Assembly: GCF_020447315.1 (NCBI RefSeq)
Contig: NZ_JAJADQ010000003.1
Coordinates: forward strand, 124,001-188,000
Direction: 5' to 3'
Length of the DNA stretch: 64,000 nt
Origin: Hymenobacter nitidus
Lineage (GTDB): Bacteria; Bacteroidota; Bacteroidia; Cytophagales; Hymenobacteraceae
Position 1 is the stretch's first letter; the number at the start of each line of letters is the position of its first letter. Below, one piece after another: positions 43,565 through 53,300 of this stretch. A model generated the notes under the pieces. That model made no database searches. It was not told the origin of the DNA and saw only the letters and a list, made by a program, of their open reading frames with translations. The translations under genes and the position numbers were made by a program.

Positions 43565-46387
43565 ATGCTCCCCTGCTCCCTGGGCCTAGCCGGGCAGGTA
43601 CTGGCGTGGGTGGTGGGGCTGTTGCTGGTTTTGCTGCCCGGGCAGGCTTCGGCCCAGCGCCTTACGGTGCTCAACCTCACGTGTGACTTTCAGCCCAGCC
43701 CGCTTAGCGTGCAGCACAGCCAGCCGGGCCTCAGCTGGCAGCTTACGTCGGCCCAGCGGCAGGCCACCCAGACGGGCTACCGCATTCTGGTGGCCGACAG
43801 TGAAAAGCTGCTGCGGCAAGACGTCGGCAATATCTGGGACTCGGGGCGGGTAGCCTCGGGCCGGTGCCTACAGGTACCGTACGCGGGCAGCCCCCTACAG
43901 GCCACCAAAGCCTACTTTTGGAAAGTAATGGTGTGGAACAGGACCGGGCAGCCTTCGGCCTGGAGCCCACCGGGGCGGTGGCAAATGGGGCTGCTGGCCC
44001 CGGCCGACTGGCTGAGCGCCGAGTGGATAGCCTACGAAAAACTGCCCGAGGAGCACGTAAACGTGCTGCCCACCGATGGCAAAAAGGATGCATTTACCGG
44101 CGGCAACGTGCTGCCGCTGCTGCGCAAGGACTTTGCCGTGGGCCGGCGCCTGCGCAAAGCCACGGCCTACGTGTGCGGCCTGGGCCAGTTTGAGCTGCGT
44201 CTGAACGGCCGGAAAGTAGGTGACCATTTTCTGGACCCGGCCTGGACCAAGTACGACCAGCAGGCCCAGTACGTGGCCTTCGACGTGACCGAGCAGCTGC
44301 AGCAGGGCGCCAACACCGTGGGCGTGATGCTGGGCAACGGCTTTTACTACGTGCCGCCCGTGAAAGGGCGCTTCCGCAAGCTCAAAACGGCTTTCGGTTA
44401 CCCCAAGCTGCGCTGCCGCCTCGTGCTCGACTACCAGGACGGCCACCGCGAAAATGTGCTCAGCGACGCTTCCTGGAAAGCAGCTCCCTCTCCGGTCACC
44501 TTCAGCAGCATCTACGGCGGCGAGGACTACAACGCCACGCTGGAGCAGCCCGGCTGGGACGCTCCCGGCTTTGCCGACCAGGCCTGGCAACCGGTGCTGC
44601 GGGTAAGCGGTCCGCCCCGGCTGACGGCCCAGAACGCCGAGCCGCTGAAGGTGCACGACGCCTTTACCAGCCCGAAGATAACGCCCGCAGGAGTTGGCAA
44701 GTGGGTGTATGATTTTGGGCAGAACGCCTCGGGCATTATCGAGCTGCAGGTGCAGGGCCGGGCCGGCGACACGGTGCGCATCCTGCCGGCCGAGCTGCTC
44801 AAAGCCGATAACAGCATTACCCAGAAGAACAGCGGCGGCCCCTACATCTTCACCTACGTGCTGCGCGGCGGCGGCGTGGAAACCTGGCGGCCCCGCTTCA
44901 GCTACTACGGCTTCCGCTACGCCCAGCTGGAAGGCGGCGTGCCCCAGGGCCAGGCCAACCCGCGCAACCGGCCGGTGGTACTGGCCCTGACGGCGCTGCA
45001 CACTCGCAACGCCGCCCCGGTGGTGGGCGAATTTGCGTGTTCCAACGACCTATTCAACCGCACCAACACGCTGATTGACTGGTCTATCAAGAGCAACATG
45101 GCCAGCGTGTTTACCGACTGTCCGCACCGCGAAAAGCTGGGCTGGCTGGAGCAAACCCACCTGATGGGCGCCTCCATCCGCTACCGCTACGACATTGCCA
45201 CGCTCTGCCGCAAGACCATTGACGACATGCAGACTTCACAGCTGGAAAACGGGCTGGTACCGGAAATTGCGCCCGAGTACGTGAAATTTGAGTGGGGCGG
45301 CGACATGTTCCGCGACTCGCCGGAGTGGGGCAGCGCCAGCATCATTCTGCCCTGGTACGTGTACCAGTGGTACGGCGACCAGCAGGTGCTAGCAGAAAGC
45401 TACCCCATGATGCAGCGCTACGTGGCCTACCTCGGCACTAAGGCCCAGGGCCACATCCTCAACCAGGGCCTCGGCGACTGGTACGATCTGGGCCCCAAGC
45501 CGCCGGGCACCTCGCAGCAAACCCCCATGGGCGTAACCGGCACCGCCACTTATTACTACGACCTCACGATTCTAAGCCAAGTGGCACGCCTACTAGGCAA
45601 GCCGCAAGAGGCCGCCGCGTATGACAAGCTGGCTACCGAAGTCCGGGCGGCCTTCAACCAGAAGTTCTTTAACCCCAGCACCAAACAGTACGCCACCGGC
45701 AGCCAGGCCGCCAATGCTATGGCCGTGTACATGGGCCTGGTAGAGCCCGCCCACAAGGCCGCCGTGGTAGAGAACATCGTGCAGGATATCCGCAGCCGCA
45801 ACAACGCCCTGACGGCCGGCGACATTGGCTACCGCTACCTGCTGCGCGTGCTGGAAGACGCCGGCCGCTCCGATGTCATCTTTGCCATGAACAACCGCGC
45901 CGACGTGCCCGGCTACGGCTACCAGCTGGCCCAGGGCGCCACCGCCCTGACGGAATCGTGGGCGGCGCTGCCCACGGTGTCCAACAACCACCTGATGCTG
46001 GGGCACTTGCAGGAATGGTTTTATGGTGCGCTGGCGGGTATTCGGCCCGCTGAGGGTTCGGTGGCCTTCAACAAAATCGACATCCGGCCTGAGCCGGTGG
46101 GCGACGTGACCAGCGCCAGCGCCAGCCATAACTCACCTTACGGCCCAATCAAAAGCGAATGGAAGAAAACCGCCACCAGCTTCGAGCTGACGACCACCAT
46201 TCCGGCCAACACCACCGCTACTATTTATCTGCCGGCCACAGCTACTTCCACCATTCTGGAAGGCACGCAGCCGCTGGCCCGCTACCCGGAACTCAAGCTG
46301 CTGGGCATTGAAAATGGCAAAGCCCGCATCCAAACGGGTTCGGGCACTTACCATTTCACGGTCAGCACGCCGGCCAACACCAACTAA
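43565..46387 (+). CDS. Alpha-L-rhamnosidase GH78
   Basis: A 940-residue exported enzyme removing terminal alpha-L-rhamnose. The ATG at 43565 gives a signal peptide (VLAWVVGLLLVLLPGQASA). Domains in order: an Ig-like N-terminal domain (RLTVLNLTCDFQPSPLSV, PGLSWQL), the Bac_rhamnosid_N beta-sandwich (KATAYVCGLGQFELRLNGRKVG), the concanavalin-like domain (WVYDFGQNASGIIEL), and the (alpha/alpha)6 barrel with the catalytic stretch starting at Asp518 in TDCPHREKLGWLEQ. The usual DcPxRxErlGW motif is thus present in slightly varied form. A C-terminal beta-sandwich ends the protein with no T9SS domain, so it is probably periplasmic. First gene of the block; the next starts 22 bases later. Confidence 0.95.
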   Translation: MLPCSLGLAGQVLAWVVGLLLVLLPGQASAQRLTVLNLTCDFQPSPLSVQHSQPGLSWQLTSAQRQATQTGYRILVADSEKLLRQDVGNIWDSGRVASGRCLQVPYAGSPLQATKAYFWKVMVWNRTGQPSAWSPPGRWQMGLLAPADWLSAEWIAYEKLPEEHVNVLPTDGKKDAFTGGNVLPLLRKDFAVGRRLRKATAYVCGLGQFELRLNGRKVGDHFLDPAWTKYDQQAQYVAFDVTEQLQQGANTVGVMLGNGFYYVPPVKGRFRKLKTAFGYPKLRCRLVLDYQDGHRENVLSDASWKAAPSPVTFSSIYGGEDYNATLEQPGWDAPGFADQAWQPVLRVSGPPRLTAQNAEPLKVHDAFTSPKITPAGVGKWVYDFGQNASGIIELQVQGRAGDTVRILPAELLKADNSITQKNSGGPYIFTYVLRGGGVETWRPRFSYYGFRYAQLEGGVPQGQANPRNRPVVLALTALHTRNAAPVVGEFACSNDLFNRTNTLIDWSIKSNMASVFTDCPHREKLGWLEQTHLMGASIRYRYDIATLCRKTIDDMQTSQLENGLVPEIAPEYVKFEWGGDMFRDSPEWGSASIILPWYVYQWYGDQQVLAESYPMMQRYVAYLGTKAQGHILNQGLGDWYDLGPKPPGTSQQTPMGVTGTATYYYDLTILSQVARLLGKPQEAAAYDKLATEVRAAFNQKFFNPSTKQYATGSQAANAMAVYMGLVEPAHKAAVVENIVQDIRSRNNALTAGDIGYRYLLRVLEDAGRSDVIFAMNNRADVPGYGYQLAQGATALTESWAALPTVSNNHLMLGHLQEWFYGALAGIRPAEGSVAFNKIDIRPEPVGDVTSASASHNSPYGPIKSEWKKTATSFELTTTIPANTTATIYLPATATSTILEGTQPLARYPELKLLGIENGKARIQTGSGTYHFTVSTPANTN

Positions 46388-46409
46388 TTCCTTCCCGCTT
46401 CCTCCCCGC

Positions 46410-47552
46410 ATGAAACTGAAATCCGCCTGCTACTTGCTGCTTGCCTGCCTCAGCCAGACGTACGCCCACGCGCAATCCGGCAAGCCCAAAGAGGTGCCGG
46501 CCGCCGTGATGCAGAAGGTGTACGAGGAAGTGAAAACGCCCCACAAGTACGGGCTGGTGCTGGTAACCGACGACAACAAGAAGAAGATGGACTGCCCGAG
46601 CGTGTTCCGCAAAAACGGGCAGTGGTGGATGACCTACATCATCTACGATGGACGCGGCTACGAAACCTGGCTGGCGCAAAGCAAGGACTTGCTGAAGTGG
46701 GAAACCAAAGGCAAAATCATGGCCTTCACCGACACCACCGACTGGGATACCAACCAGAAAGCCGGCTACGTGGCCTTGCAGGACTATAAATGGGGCGGCA
46801 GCTACGAGTGGCAGCCCTACCAGGGCAAGTATTGGATGTCGTATTTCGGGGGTAAGTCGCGGGGCTACGAGAAGGGGCTGCTGTCCATCGGCATGGCTTA
46901 CACCGAGAAGGACCCGACCACCGTGCACCAGTGGCAGCGCCTGCCCCAGCCCGTGTTGCGCCCCGACGACAAAGACGTGCGTTGGTGGGAAAACCACACC
47001 ATATACAAAAGCTCCGTCATCTGGGACAAGAGCAAGCGCACCGGCCACCCCTTCGTGATGTACTACAACGCCAACGGCGACTCGCTGGACACCAAGCGGG
47101 GCGCAGAGCGCATCGGCATGGCCGTCTCGGACGACATGAAAAACTGGAGCCGCTACCTGCGCAACCCGGTGCTCAACCACCACAAAGGCATCACCGGCGA
47201 CGCCTACATCCAGCAGCTGGACCAAGTGGACAAGGGCCTGTACGTGATGTTCTATTTCGGCGCCTTCTACCCCGGCGTATCGGGCGCAGTGAACCGCTTC
47301 GCCTGCTCCTACGACCTGCAAACCTGGACCGACTGGTCCGGTGCCAACCTAATCGAGCCCTCCGAACCCTACGACGAGCTATTCGCCCATAAGTCGTTTG
47401 TGGTGAAGCACAAAGGCGTGGTGTATCACTACTACTGCGCCGTTAACAAGCCCGACCAGCGCGGCATTGCCGTGGCCACCTCCAAGGACCTGGGCAAAAG
47501 CAAACTCACCTTCATTGCCCCGCCCGTGAAGAAACCGAAAGAAGCGAAGTAG
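46410..47552 (+). CDS. Predicted five-bladed beta-propeller glycosidase-like protein (GH43/GH117-like)
   Basis: A 380-residue exported protein (signal MKLKSACYLLLACLSQTYAHA). It has repeated blade motifs of clan GH-F/GH-J type propellers: MDCPSVFRKNGQWWMTYIIYD, ETWLAQSKDLLKWE, YEWQPYQGKYWMSYFGG, GHPFVMYYNANG, and RIGMAVSDDMKNWSRY. The Asp in DCPSVF occupies the position of the blade-1 catalytic Asp of GH43-like enzymes, and ENHTIYKSS could supply the acid. The exact family is not certain. Its position between GH78 and GH2 genes suggests that it acts on a sugar of the same glycan, such as arabinose, galactose or an unusual residue. Confidence 0.7.
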   Translation: MKLKSACYLLLACLSQTYAHAQSGKPKEVPAAVMQKVYEEVKTPHKYGLVLVTDDNKKKMDCPSVFRKNGQWWMTYIIYDGRGYETWLAQSKDLLKWETKGKIMAFTDTTDWDTNQKAGYVALQDYKWGGSYEWQPYQGKYWMSYFGGKSRGYEKGLLSIGMAYTEKDPTTVHQWQRLPQPVLRPDDKDVRWWENHTIYKSSVIWDKSKRTGHPFVMYYNANGDSLDTKRGAERIGMAVSDDMKNWSRYLRNPVLNHHKGITGDAYIQQLDQVDKGLYVMFYFGAFYPGVSGAVNRFACSYDLQTWTDWSGANLIEPSEPYDELFAHKSFVVKHKGVVYHYYCAVNKPDQRGIAVATSKDLGKSKLTFIAPPVKKPKEAK

Positions 47553-47555
47553 TAC

Positions 47556-47697
47556 GCCTCACCCCCAGCCCCCTCTCCGAAAAGGAAAGGGGGAGCCGAA
47601 CGAAATAAAGTAAAAGCCTACCTGACAGAAACAAGATACCGCCCACGCCGCCGTGGCTCCCCCTCTCCTTTTCGGAGAGGGGGCCGGGGGGTGAGGC
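47556..47697. mobile_element. MITE-like palindromic element, copy 1
   Basis: A 142-bp element with terminal inverted repeats of about 42 bases that begin GCCTCACCCCC and end GGAGAGGGGGAGCC, nearly identical at the two ends. Each arm itself folds (CCCCTCTCC-loop-GGAGAGGGG). The core is AT-richer and carries no gene. It lies between the propeller gene stop and the GH2 start. A related copy is at 50146. Confidence 0.75.
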
Positions 47698-47717
47698 CCA
47701 CCGCAAGAACGACCACT

Positions 47718-50141
47718 ATGCCCCGTCTCCTCCCCTTCCTTCTGCTGCTGTTAGTGCTCGGTACCCGGCCAGCTGCCGACGCCAAGCCGCGGCCAGCCGG
47801 GCGGGTAGTAGCGGAATTTAACAAGGGCTGGAAGTTCTTGCTAGGCGACGAGGCGCAGGCAAAAGAAGCGGCCTTCAACGATGCCAACTGGCGGCAGCTG
47901 ACCTTGCCGCACGATTGGAGCATTGAGGGCAAATTTGACGAGAAGAACCCCGCCAAGCCCGAGGGCGGCGGCCTGCCTACCGGCATCGGCTGGTACCGCA
48001 AAACGTTCACGCTGCCCGCTACCAAGGACAAGCGCGTCTACATCGAGTTTGATGGCGTGTACCAGCACAGCGACGTGTGGGTGAACGGCCACCTGTTGGG
48101 GCACCGCCCCAACGGCTACAGTTCCTTCCGCTACGACCTGACGCCCCATCTGCGCCCCGCCGGCCAGCCCAACGTGCTGGCCGTGCGCGTCGATAATTCG
48201 GCGCAGCCGAACTCGCGCTGGTACTCCGGCTCGGGCATCTACCGCAACGTGCGGCTGGTGACCACCAACGCCGTAGCCGTGGACCACTGGGGCACCTTCG
48301 TGACGACGCCGCAGGTTAGCACTACGGCCGCTACGGTGGCCGTGCAAACTCAGATCCGCAACTCGGCGGGCGGACAAGGGTCAGTGAACCTGCAAACAGT
48401 GGTGCTGGATGCGCAGGGCAAGGAAGTGGCCCGGCAACTCACCCAAAACATCCGCCTGACCGATTCCACCACCCGCGTGGCCCAGTCCCTCAGCCTCAGC
48501 AACCCGCAGCTGTGGTCAACCACGCGGCCCTACCTATACCGAGTGCAGACCTCTGTACTGCGCGGTAAGAAGGCTATTGACTCCTACGAAACGACCCTGG
48601 GCGTGCGCACCGCCGTGTTTGGGCCGCAAGGCTTTCTGCTGAACGGCCAAGTGCTGCGCATTCAGGGCGTCAATCAGCACCACGATTTGGGGGCGCTGGG
48701 GGCGGCTTTCAACGTGCGGGCCGCCGAGCGGCAGCTGGAAATCCTGCGGGCTATGGGCTGCAATGCCATCAGGATGTCGCACAACCCGCCGGCGCCCGAG
48801 CTGCTGGACCTGTGCGACCGGATGGGCTTTCTGGTGATGGACGAGGCCTTCGACATGTGGCAGAAAAAGAAGAACGGCAAAGACTACCACCTCGACTTCC
48901 CGCAATGGCACCGCCGCGACCTGGAAGATATGGTGCTCCGCGACCGGAACCACCCCTCAGTATTCATTTGGAGCATCGGCAACGAAATCCGGGAGCAGTT
49001 CGACAGCACCGGCACGCGCCTCGCCAAGGAGCTGACCGCCACCGTGAAGCGCCTTGACCCCACCCGGCCCGTCACCTCAGCCCTCACGGAGCAGGAGCCC
49101 GACAAGAACTTCATCAGCCAGGCCAGTGTGCTCGACGTGCTGAGCTTCAACTACAAGCACGCGGAATACCCCAAGCTGCCCCAGCGCTTTCCCGGCCAAA
49201 TCTTCCTGGCTACCGAAACCGCCGCCGCCTTCGAAACCCGCGGGCACTACGATATGCCTTCCGACAGTGTCCGCGTTTGGCCCTTGGACGGCAAAACCAA
49301 GTTCACCACCGGCAACCCCGACTTCACGGCCTCCAGCTACGACAACGCCCGGCCCTACTGGGGCGCCACCCACGAAGCCGCCTGGGGCGCCCTCAAGCAG
49401 AACCTGCACCTGACCGGCACCTTCGTCTGGAGCGGCTTCGACTACCTGGGCGAGCCGCTACCCTACCCCTGGCCGGCGCATAGCTCCTACTTCGGGGTCA
49501 TCGACCTGGCCGGCTTCCCCAAGGACGCCTACTACCTCTACCAGAGCGAGTGGACCACCCAGCCCGTGCTGCACCTGCTACCGCATTGGAACTGGCAGCT
49601 CGGCCAGACCGTGGACGTGTGGGCCTACTACAACCAGGCCGACGAAGTGGAACTACTCCTGAATGGCAAGTCGCTGGGCACTAGAAAAAAAACCTCCAAT
49701 GACCTGCACGTATTCTGGCGCGTGCCCTACGCCCCCGGCACGCTGCAAGCCGTGTCGCGCAAAGCCGGCCAAACCGTCCTGACGCGTACCATCAGCACTG
49801 CCGGTCCAGCCGCCAAAATCGAGCTAACCGCCGACCGGAGCAAGCTGCAAGCCGACGGTAAAGACCTGTCCTTTCTGACGGTGCGCGTGCTGGATGCCGC
49901 CGGCAACCTAGTTCCTGATGCTGCCAACCTGGTGAAGTTCGCCGTCAGCGGCCCCGGCGTTGTGGCCGGCGTGGACAACGGCTACCAAGCTAGTCTAGAA
50001 TCCTTTAAAGCCGACTCCCGCAAGGCCTACAACGGCATGTGCCTAGCCATCATTCAAACCACCGAAAAAGGCGGCACCATTACGGTGCAGGCCACCGCTG
50101 AGGGGCTGGCGCCCGCAGCGGTAACGCTGACGAGCCGGTAG
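47718..50141 (+). CDS. Beta-galactosidase family GH2 (DUF4982 type)
   Basis: An 807-residue exported enzyme (signal MPRLLPFLLLLLVLGTRPAADA). Domain order is typical of Bacteroidota GH2: sugar-binding beta-sandwich (FNKGWKFLLGD, LPHDWSIEGKF, VYQHSDVWVNGHLLG, SGSGIYRNVRL), Ig-like domain, TIM barrel (LRIQGVNQHHDLGALGAAF, AMGCNAIRMSHNPPAPELLDLCD), DUF4982 (HWNWQLGQTVDVWAYYNQADEVELLLNG) and a C-terminal invasin-like domain. The acid/base is Glu423 in SIGNEIRE and the likely nucleophile Glu500 in LATETAAAFETRG. It should remove beta-linked galactose or a related sugar in the periplasm. Palindromic elements lie directly before and after the gene. Confidence 0.94.
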   Translation: MPRLLPFLLLLLVLGTRPAADAKPRPAGRVVAEFNKGWKFLLGDEAQAKEAAFNDANWRQLTLPHDWSIEGKFDEKNPAKPEGGGLPTGIGWYRKTFTLPATKDKRVYIEFDGVYQHSDVWVNGHLLGHRPNGYSSFRYDLTPHLRPAGQPNVLAVRVDNSAQPNSRWYSGSGIYRNVRLVTTNAVAVDHWGTFVTTPQVSTTAATVAVQTQIRNSAGGQGSVNLQTVVLDAQGKEVARQLTQNIRLTDSTTRVAQSLSLSNPQLWSTTRPYLYRVQTSVLRGKKAIDSYETTLGVRTAVFGPQGFLLNGQVLRIQGVNQHHDLGALGAAFNVRAAERQLEILRAMGCNAIRMSHNPPAPELLDLCDRMGFLVMDEAFDMWQKKKNGKDYHLDFPQWHRRDLEDMVLRDRNHPSVFIWSIGNEIREQFDSTGTRLAKELTATVKRLDPTRPVTSALTEQEPDKNFISQASVLDVLSFNYKHAEYPKLPQRFPGQIFLATETAAAFETRGHYDMPSDSVRVWPLDGKTKFTTGNPDFTASSYDNARPYWGATHEAAWGALKQNLHLTGTFVWSGFDYLGEPLPYPWPAHSSYFGVIDLAGFPKDAYYLYQSEWTTQPVLHLLPHWNWQLGQTVDVWAYYNQADEVELLLNGKSLGTRKKTSNDLHVFWRVPYAPGTLQAVSRKAGQTVLTRTISTAGPAAKIELTADRSKLQADGKDLSFLTVRVLDAAGNLVPDAANLVKFAVSGPGVVAGVDNGYQASLESFKADSRKAYNGMCLAIIQTTEKGGTITVQATAEGLAPAAVTLTSR

Positions 50142-50145
50142 TGGG

Positions 50146-50306
50146 GCCTCACCCCCTGGCCCCCTCTCCGAAAAGGAGAGGGGAGCCTGACGAAAAAAAT
50201 TGACTACGAACAAAATAGATGATGCGTCCCATAGATACTTGTTCTGCTAAACAATGCCGCCGTGGCACCCCCTCTCCGTTGAGGAGAGGGGGCCGGGGGG
50301 TGAGGC
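50146..50306. mobile_element. MITE-like palindromic element, copy 2
   Basis: A 161-bp relative of the element at 47556: the ends read GCCTCACCCCC inward on both sides and the internal arms CCCCTCTCC/GGAGAGGGG are kept; the cores differ except for GCCGCCGTGGC next to the right arm. It begins five bases after the GH2 stop and extends into the next reading frame, covering the possible ATG starts at 50219/50222 and the GTG at 50300. Confidence 0.75.
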
Positions 50307-53300
50307 TCCTCGTCTGGGCATTCCTGCTGCTATTTCCCTCACTGCTCCGCGCCCAGGAAGCCAGCGTGTACTTCTTTCCCGGCGTTTCCAACCCGCCCAA
50401 AATCTACGCGGGCCCCGAGGGCGACGCCTGGGAAATGCCGCAAATCACGGAGCTGAACCGGGACCGGACGCGGGCCACGGCCTATTCCTTCCCCACCGAA
50501 AAAGACGCTCTGCTCGGCGACCGGTCCAAAACGCCGCGCCTGCTGAATTTGAATGGTAACTGGGACTTCAGCTTCGCCAGTAAGCCCAGTGATGCGCCCA
50601 AGGATTTCTACAAGAGCCGCGTGAGTGGCTGGAAGCAGCTGGCCGTGCCCGCTAACTGGGAAATGAACGGCTACGATTTGCCGATTTACAAGAGCGCCAA
50701 GTACCCATTCCGGCCCGTGAATCCGCCCTTCGTGCCGCAGGACTACAACGGCGTGGGTTCCTACCAACGCACCTTCACGGTGCCTGCGGGCTGGCAAAAT
50801 CAGAACGTGACGCTGCACTTTGGCGGCGTTAGCTCGGCGTTCAAGGTGTGGGTGAACGGCAAGTTTCTGGGCTATGGCGAGGATAGCTGCTTACCCTCCG
50901 AGTTCAACGTGACGCCCTACCTGCAAGCCGGCGAAAACGTCGTGTCGGTGCAGGTAATCCGTTGGTCGGATGGCTCGTATCTGGAAGACCAGGACCACTG
51001 GCGGCTCAGCGGCATCTACCGGGAGGTGCTGCTGCTGGCCGAGCCGAAAATGCGCCTGGCCGACTTCCACTGGCAGGCCAAGCTAGATAAACAGTACAAA
51101 GATGCGGTGTTGAGCATCCGGCCGCGCCTGGAAAACCTGACCGGCAACAACGACCTGAGCGGCTACCAAGTAGTGGCCCAACTCTACGATAAAACCGGCA
51201 AGGCGGTGCTAGCTCAGCCCTTGCAGCGCACCGCCGAAAGCATCATTAACGAGCCCTACCCGCGCCTCGACAACGCCAAGTTCGGCTTGCTGGAAACCAC
51301 GGTGCGCAACCCGCTGAAGTGGAGCGACGAAGCGCCCAACCTCTACACGCTGGTCCTCACGCTCACCGACAAAACCGGGGCGGTGCTGGAAGCCAAAAGC
51401 TGCAAAGTGGGCTTCCGCAGCATCGAATTTTCCAAGGACAACGGTAAGCTGCTCATCAACGGCAAGCAAACCTACCTCTACGGCGTCAACCGCCACGACC
51501 ACCACCCCACCAAGGGCATGGCCGTGTCGCGGGAGGATATCCGGGAAGACGTGCGCACGCTTAAGCAGTTCAATTTCAACTGCATCCGCACCAGCCACTA
51601 CCCCAACGACCCGTATTTCTACGACCTCTGCGACGAGTACGGCATCCTGGTAATCGACGAAGCCAACCTGGAAACCCACGGCCTGGGTTCCAAGCTCAGC
51701 AACGACCCGGCCTGGACTGCCGCCTATCAGGAACGCAGCATGCGCATGGCCTTGCGCGACAAAAACCACCCCAGCATCATCTTCTGGAGCCTCGGGAATG
51801 AGTCGGGGCGCGGGCCGAACCACGCGGCTATGGCGGCTTGGCTGCACGATTTCGACATCACCCGGCCCATCCACTACGAGCCCGCCATGGGCGACCCGCA
51901 CGTGGAAGGCTACATCGACCCCAACGACCCCGCCTACCCAAAAAACCATGCCTACCGCATCCAAACGCCCCGCGACCAGGCCTACGTGGACATGGTGAGC
52001 CGCATGTACCCCGGCTTGTTCACTGGCGAGCTGCTAGCCAACCAGCAAAACGGCGACACCCGGCCTATTTTCTTCTGCGAATACGCCCACTCTATGGGCA
52101 ATGCTACCGGCAACATGAAGGAGTTCTGGGACGGTTGGCGTGCCACCAAACGCGTGATTGGCGGCTGCATCTGGGAGTTCAAAGACCAGGGCTTGCAGAA
52201 GCGCGACTCCGCTGGCACGGCCTTCTATGCCTACGGTGGCGACTTCCAGGAGAAATACTACGACGACTTCACCATCAAGGGCATCGTAGCTTCCGACGGC
52301 AAACCCCACGCGGCCATTTACGAGTGCAAGCGGGTGTATCAACCGCTGGAATGCACGTTGGCTGATGCTGGCAAGAACTTGATAAAAGTCGAGAACCGGC
52401 ACGCTATGAAGTCGGCAGTTGACTACGCGGTGGCGCTGGTGGTGCGCGAAGATGGCCGGGTGGTAAGCACCAAACCGCTGCCCCGGCTGCGCCTAGCGGC
52501 CGGCCGCGACACGGTGCTCAACCTCAAACCTTACCTGCCGAAGATGAAGGCGGGCGCCGAGTATCTGGCCACAATTTCCTTCACATTGCCCGAGGCCACC
52601 AACTGGGCTCCGAGAGGCCACGAAGTAGCCAGCAACCAGTTTGCCCTGAGTGGCTTGGCCCAGCCGCAAACCAAAACCGCTAAGTATCCGGCCGTAGCGG
52701 TGCGCGACGAAGCCGCCGCCTACACGCTGAGCGGCAATAACTTCCAGGTGACCATCGACAAAACCACCGGCGCGCTGACCTCCTACCGCCACCGCGGCAC
52801 CGAGCAGCTGGCCACCCCGCTCCTGCCGCACTTCACCCGCCCACTCACCGACAACGACCGGCGCGGCTGGAAGGCCGACAAGAAGCTAAAAGAGTGGTTC
52901 GCAACGGAACCCAAGCTGCAAAACCTGACCCTGGATAAGTCGAACCCCAGCCAGCCTAGCCTCACCGGCACCTACTCGCTCATCGACGGTAAAACCACGC
53001 TGCGCGTGGCGTACACCGTGAATGGCGACGGCACCTTGAAAGTAGATTACGCCCTAATGCCCGCCGCCGGCCTGCCCAACATTCCGCGGGTGGGCATGCA
53101 AGTCGGCATTAAGCGCGCCTACGACAACATCAGCTTCTACGGCCGCGGGCCCATGGAAAACTACATCGACCGGCGCTACGGTTTCGATGCGGGCATCTAT
53201 AGCCAGCCGCTCAGTGAGTTTGCCGATTCGTACGTGGTGCCGATGGAGTACGCCAACCGCACCGATGTGCGCTGGATGCACCTGGCCGACAAGCAAAACA

